A stretch of DNA of 6,538 bases from Spirochaetales bacterium. Its GTDB lineage: Bacteria > Spirochaetota > Spirochaetia > DSM-27196 > SKKC01. This document shows positions 5,054 through 6,538 of the stretch, piece by piece. The DNA lies in contig SKKC01000162.1 of the NCBI GenBank assembly GCA_007121695.1, positions 1-6,538 on the forward strand. The letters run 5' to 3'. Made by a program: the position numbers and the translations under genes. Each line of letters opens with the position of its first letter. The stretch's first letter is position 1. The notes under the pieces were generated by a model, which was not told the origin of the DNA, did no database searches, and worked only from the letters and a program-made list of their open reading frames with translations.

Positions 5054-5926
5054 ATGATCATCAATCACAACACCAGCGCAATGTTTGGTCACCGCCAGCT
5101 CAAATACAATGATATGGCACAGACTACGAACATTGAACGGCTGTCATCTGGCATGCGCATAAACCGCGCAGGCGACGATGCATCGGGACTTGCTGTCAGT
5201 GAGAAAATGCGTTCGCAGATTCGTGGCCTGCAGAGGGCCGAAATGAATGCTGCAGACGGTATTTCGCTCATACAGACAACCGAAGGCTACTTGCAGACCA
5301 CGCAGGATATCCTGCAGCGTCTCAGGGAGCTCGCGGTGCAGGCTTCGAACGGCATCTACACCAACGAAGACCGAATGCAGATTCAGGTCGAGGTGAGCCA
5401 GTTGGTCAACGAGATCAACCGCGTAGCCAGCCATGCACAGTTCAACGGCCTTACGCTGATGACCGGTCGGTTTGCCGCTGAAACCGGGGAAAATGATGTC
5501 ACTGCAAGCATGTGGTTCCACATCGGAGCAAACATGGACCAGCGCGTACGGGTACACAGCGGAACGATGACGGCCCAGGGCCTTGGACTGCAGGGACTGA
5601 ATGGACCTCCGCATTCGGCCACGTTCATTACACTGTCGAGTCCCGACAGTGCAAATGCAGCGATTGGTACGATAGACGACGCGCTTCGCGAAGTCAGCAA
5701 ACAGCGAGCAGACCTGGGTGCGTACCAGAACCGTCTGGACTTCACCCGACAGGGTCTCGACGTCGGAGCAGAGAATCTTGCTGCCTCCGAAAGCCGAATT
5801 CGCGACACCGACATGGCGGCAGAAATGGTCGACTTCGTCAAGAATCAGATTCTTGTCCAGGCGTCCACTGCAATGCTTGCTCAGGCAAACGTTGCGCCGC
5901 AGAACGTACTCGGCCTTCTCCAGTAA
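5054..5926 (+). CDS. flaB: Periplasmic flagellin FlaB (filament core protein)
   Basis: A complete 290-residue flagellin, close to the roughly 286 residues of treponemal FlaB. It forms the core of the spirochaetal flagellar filament, which lies in the periplasm and is exported by the flagellar type III system without a signal peptide. The N-terminal D0/D1 region starts MIINHNTSAMF and contains LSSGMRINRAGDDASGL (30-46) and the helix around RSQIRGL. IQVEVSQLVNEINRVASHAQ and FNGLTLMTGRFA follow. The centre is short (HIGANMDQRVRV, typical of spirochaetes) with no D2/D3 domains. The C-terminal helices include ADLGAYQNRL and SESRIRDTDMAAEMV, ending QNVLGLLQ. A strong Shine-Dalgarno fixes the start, and a terminator 48 nt after the stop suggests a single-gene mRNA. 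The leader suggests CsrA control. Other FlaB paralogues and FlaA are probably elsewhere. The residues around 10-27 differ from treponemal FlaB as I remember it. Confidence 0.97.
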   Translation: MIINHNTSAMFGHRQLKYNDMAQTTNIERLSSGMRINRAGDDASGLAVSEKMRSQIRGLQRAEMNAADGISLIQTTEGYLQTTQDILQRLRELAVQASNGIYTNEDRMQIQVEVSQLVNEINRVASHAQFNGLTLMTGRFAAETGENDVTASMWFHIGANMDQRVRVHSGTMTAQGLGLQGLNGPPHSATFITLSSPDSANAAIGTIDDALREVSKQRADLGAYQNRLDFTRQGLDVGAENLAASESRIRDTDMAAEMVDFVKNQILVQASTAMLAQANVAPQNVLGLLQ

Positions 5927-5974
5927 TGGAGATCGCCGGGAACGCGACCTCCGGCCGGAAGTCGATTCCCGATT

Positions 5975-6006
5975 GCACCCCCTATCTTTGGGGGTGCTTT
6001 TTTTTT
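5975..6006 (+). terminator. Intrinsic terminator of flaB
   Basis: GCACCCCC (5975-5982) and GGGGGTGC (5990-5997) form a perfect 8-bp GC-rich stem with a 7-nt loop, followed at once by nine T residues (5998-6006). This is a textbook Rho-independent terminator 48 nt after the flaB stop. It ends 11 nt before the first candidate start of cca. The reverse direction has no comparable U-run. Confidence 0.95.
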
Positions 6007-6017
6007 ATGCTTGCGCC

Positions 6018-6538
6018 ATGATTTCGCGCCCTGAGATGTCCGACCTTCCACCCTTTCTTGTCCGTTTCGCGGATATTTTCCACCGCGGACAGTTCCGGTG
6101 CCTGCTCGTGGGAGGAAGCCTCCGCGACGCGGCGCTCGGGCGCGACGTGCAGGATTTTGACATAGCCACTGATGCTCACCCGCGGCAGGTACAGAAGCTG
6201 TTTCGCCGGACCATACCAACCGGCCTGCAGCACGGAACGGTAACCGTGCTCTTTGACGGACACACCCTCGAAGTAACCACCTTCCGATCCGAGTCCGGGT
6301 ACAGCGATGGGCGTCGACCGGATACCGTTGAGTTTGGCACCTCAATTACCGAGGATCTCTCGCGCCGGGATTTCACAATCAACGCCATGGCGCTCGATCT
6401 GCAGACCGGAAACTTCGTTGACCCCTTCAATGGCATGCAGGATCTTCGCGAGCGGACGCTGCGTACCGTTGGCATCCCTGCCGACCGTTTCCGGGAAGAC
6501 GGACTGCGACTGCTGCGTGCGGTGCGCTTTTCGACCAC
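6018..6538 (+). CDS. cca: CCA-adding tRNA nucleotidyltransferase, N-terminal part (runs off the window)
   Basis: An open frame of 173 codons with no stop before the right edge, belonging to the class II nucleotidyltransferase (CCA-adding/poly(A) polymerase) family. These enzymes add or repair the 3' CCA of tRNAs from CTP and ATP. Motif A is LVGGSLRD (30-37) with DFD (46-48), carrying catalytic D46 and D48; E85 (LEVTTFR) is a likely third acidic residue. Motif B is RRDFTINAMA (116-125), motif C lies around DPFNGMQDLRERTLR (135-149), and EDxxR (160-164) is the base-selecting motif. Whether it is a true CCA enzyme, an A- or CC-adding form, or poly(A) polymerase cannot be settled without the C-terminus. 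The ATG at 6018 has no Shine-Dalgarno; the ATG at 6036 (M7) is an equally possible start. The flaB terminator lies just upstream. Confidence 0.93.
   Translation, partial: MISRPEMSDLPPFLVRFADIFHRGQFRCLLVGGSLRDAALGRDVQDFDIATDAHPRQVQKLFRRTIPTGLQHGTVTVLFDGHTLEVTTFRSESGYSDGRRPDTVEFGTSITEDLSRRDFTINAMALDLQTGNFVDPFNGMQDLRERTLRTVGIPADRFREDGLRLLRAVRFST

Noticed and set aside
4813..5064. 83-codon minus-strand frame antisense to the flaB leader, whose stop overlaps the thiN GTG start (GTGA)
   Set aside because: The 4-nt overlap is suggestive of coupling, but the start lies inside flaB, the protein matches nothing I recognise and there is no visible Shine-Dalgarno. A three-codon version (ATG CAG GGG TGA) just before thiN is likewise probably chance.
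1..6538. Mobile element, prophage, CRISPR array or defence system
   Set aside because: I saw no transposase, integrase, terminal inverted repeat, regular direct repeat, target duplication at the tRNA genes or toxin-antitoxin pair. Every long gene is housekeeping, flagellar or spirochaetal core-like.

Overview
The window comes from a GC-rich spirochaete. The best evidence is a complete FlaB-type periplasmic flagellin (5054-5926): it has both conserved spirochaetal flagellin ends and a short centre with no variable outer domains. A 585-residue protein of a type I associate with spirochaetes supports this. It looks like ordinary chromosome: I see no transposase, phage gene, CRISPR array or resistance gene, and genes are packed tightly on both strands.

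Layout. At the left edge, on the minus strand, lie the 5' half of a tRNA-Tyr(GUA) gene (1-41) and a complete tRNA-Thr(UGU) gene (151-224); neither the Thr gene nor its flank encodes CCA. Upstream of them, also on minus, are type I methionine aminopeptidase (272-1060, map) and, 3 nt before its start, a small 3-4-helix membrane protein (1064-1453). A short divergent promoter region (1454-1547) separates these from a plus-strand gene for a membrane-anchored SPFH/band-7-like protein (1548-2378). That gene converges, with a 17 nt gap, on a two-gene minus-strand unit: thiamine pyrophosphokinase (4181-4816, GTG start) followed by the 585-residue spirochaetal protein of unknown function (2396-4153). 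A 237 nt divergent region (4817-5053) then leads to flaB, which ends in a strong intrinsic terminator (5975-6006). Only 11 nt later begins the CCA-adding tRNA nucleotidyltransferase gene (cca), which runs off the right end.

How it fits together. tRNA-Thr lacks an encoded CCA tail, and the window also carries the class of enzyme that adds it, though cca is not in an operon with the tRNAs. Map matures protein N-termini. ThiN makes thiamine diphosphate. FlaB builds the periplasmic flagellar filament.

The most notable regulatory signal is in the flaB leader: a hairpin with GGA in a tetraloop and a near-consensus CsrA site (5006-5023), about 30 nt upstream of a GGA-containing Shine-Dalgarno. This is the layout expected for CsrA/FliW-type translational control of flagellin. 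I see no convincing wholly new multi-gene system; the least understood items are the 585-residue protein, the small membrane protein coupled to map, and the short SPFH protein.
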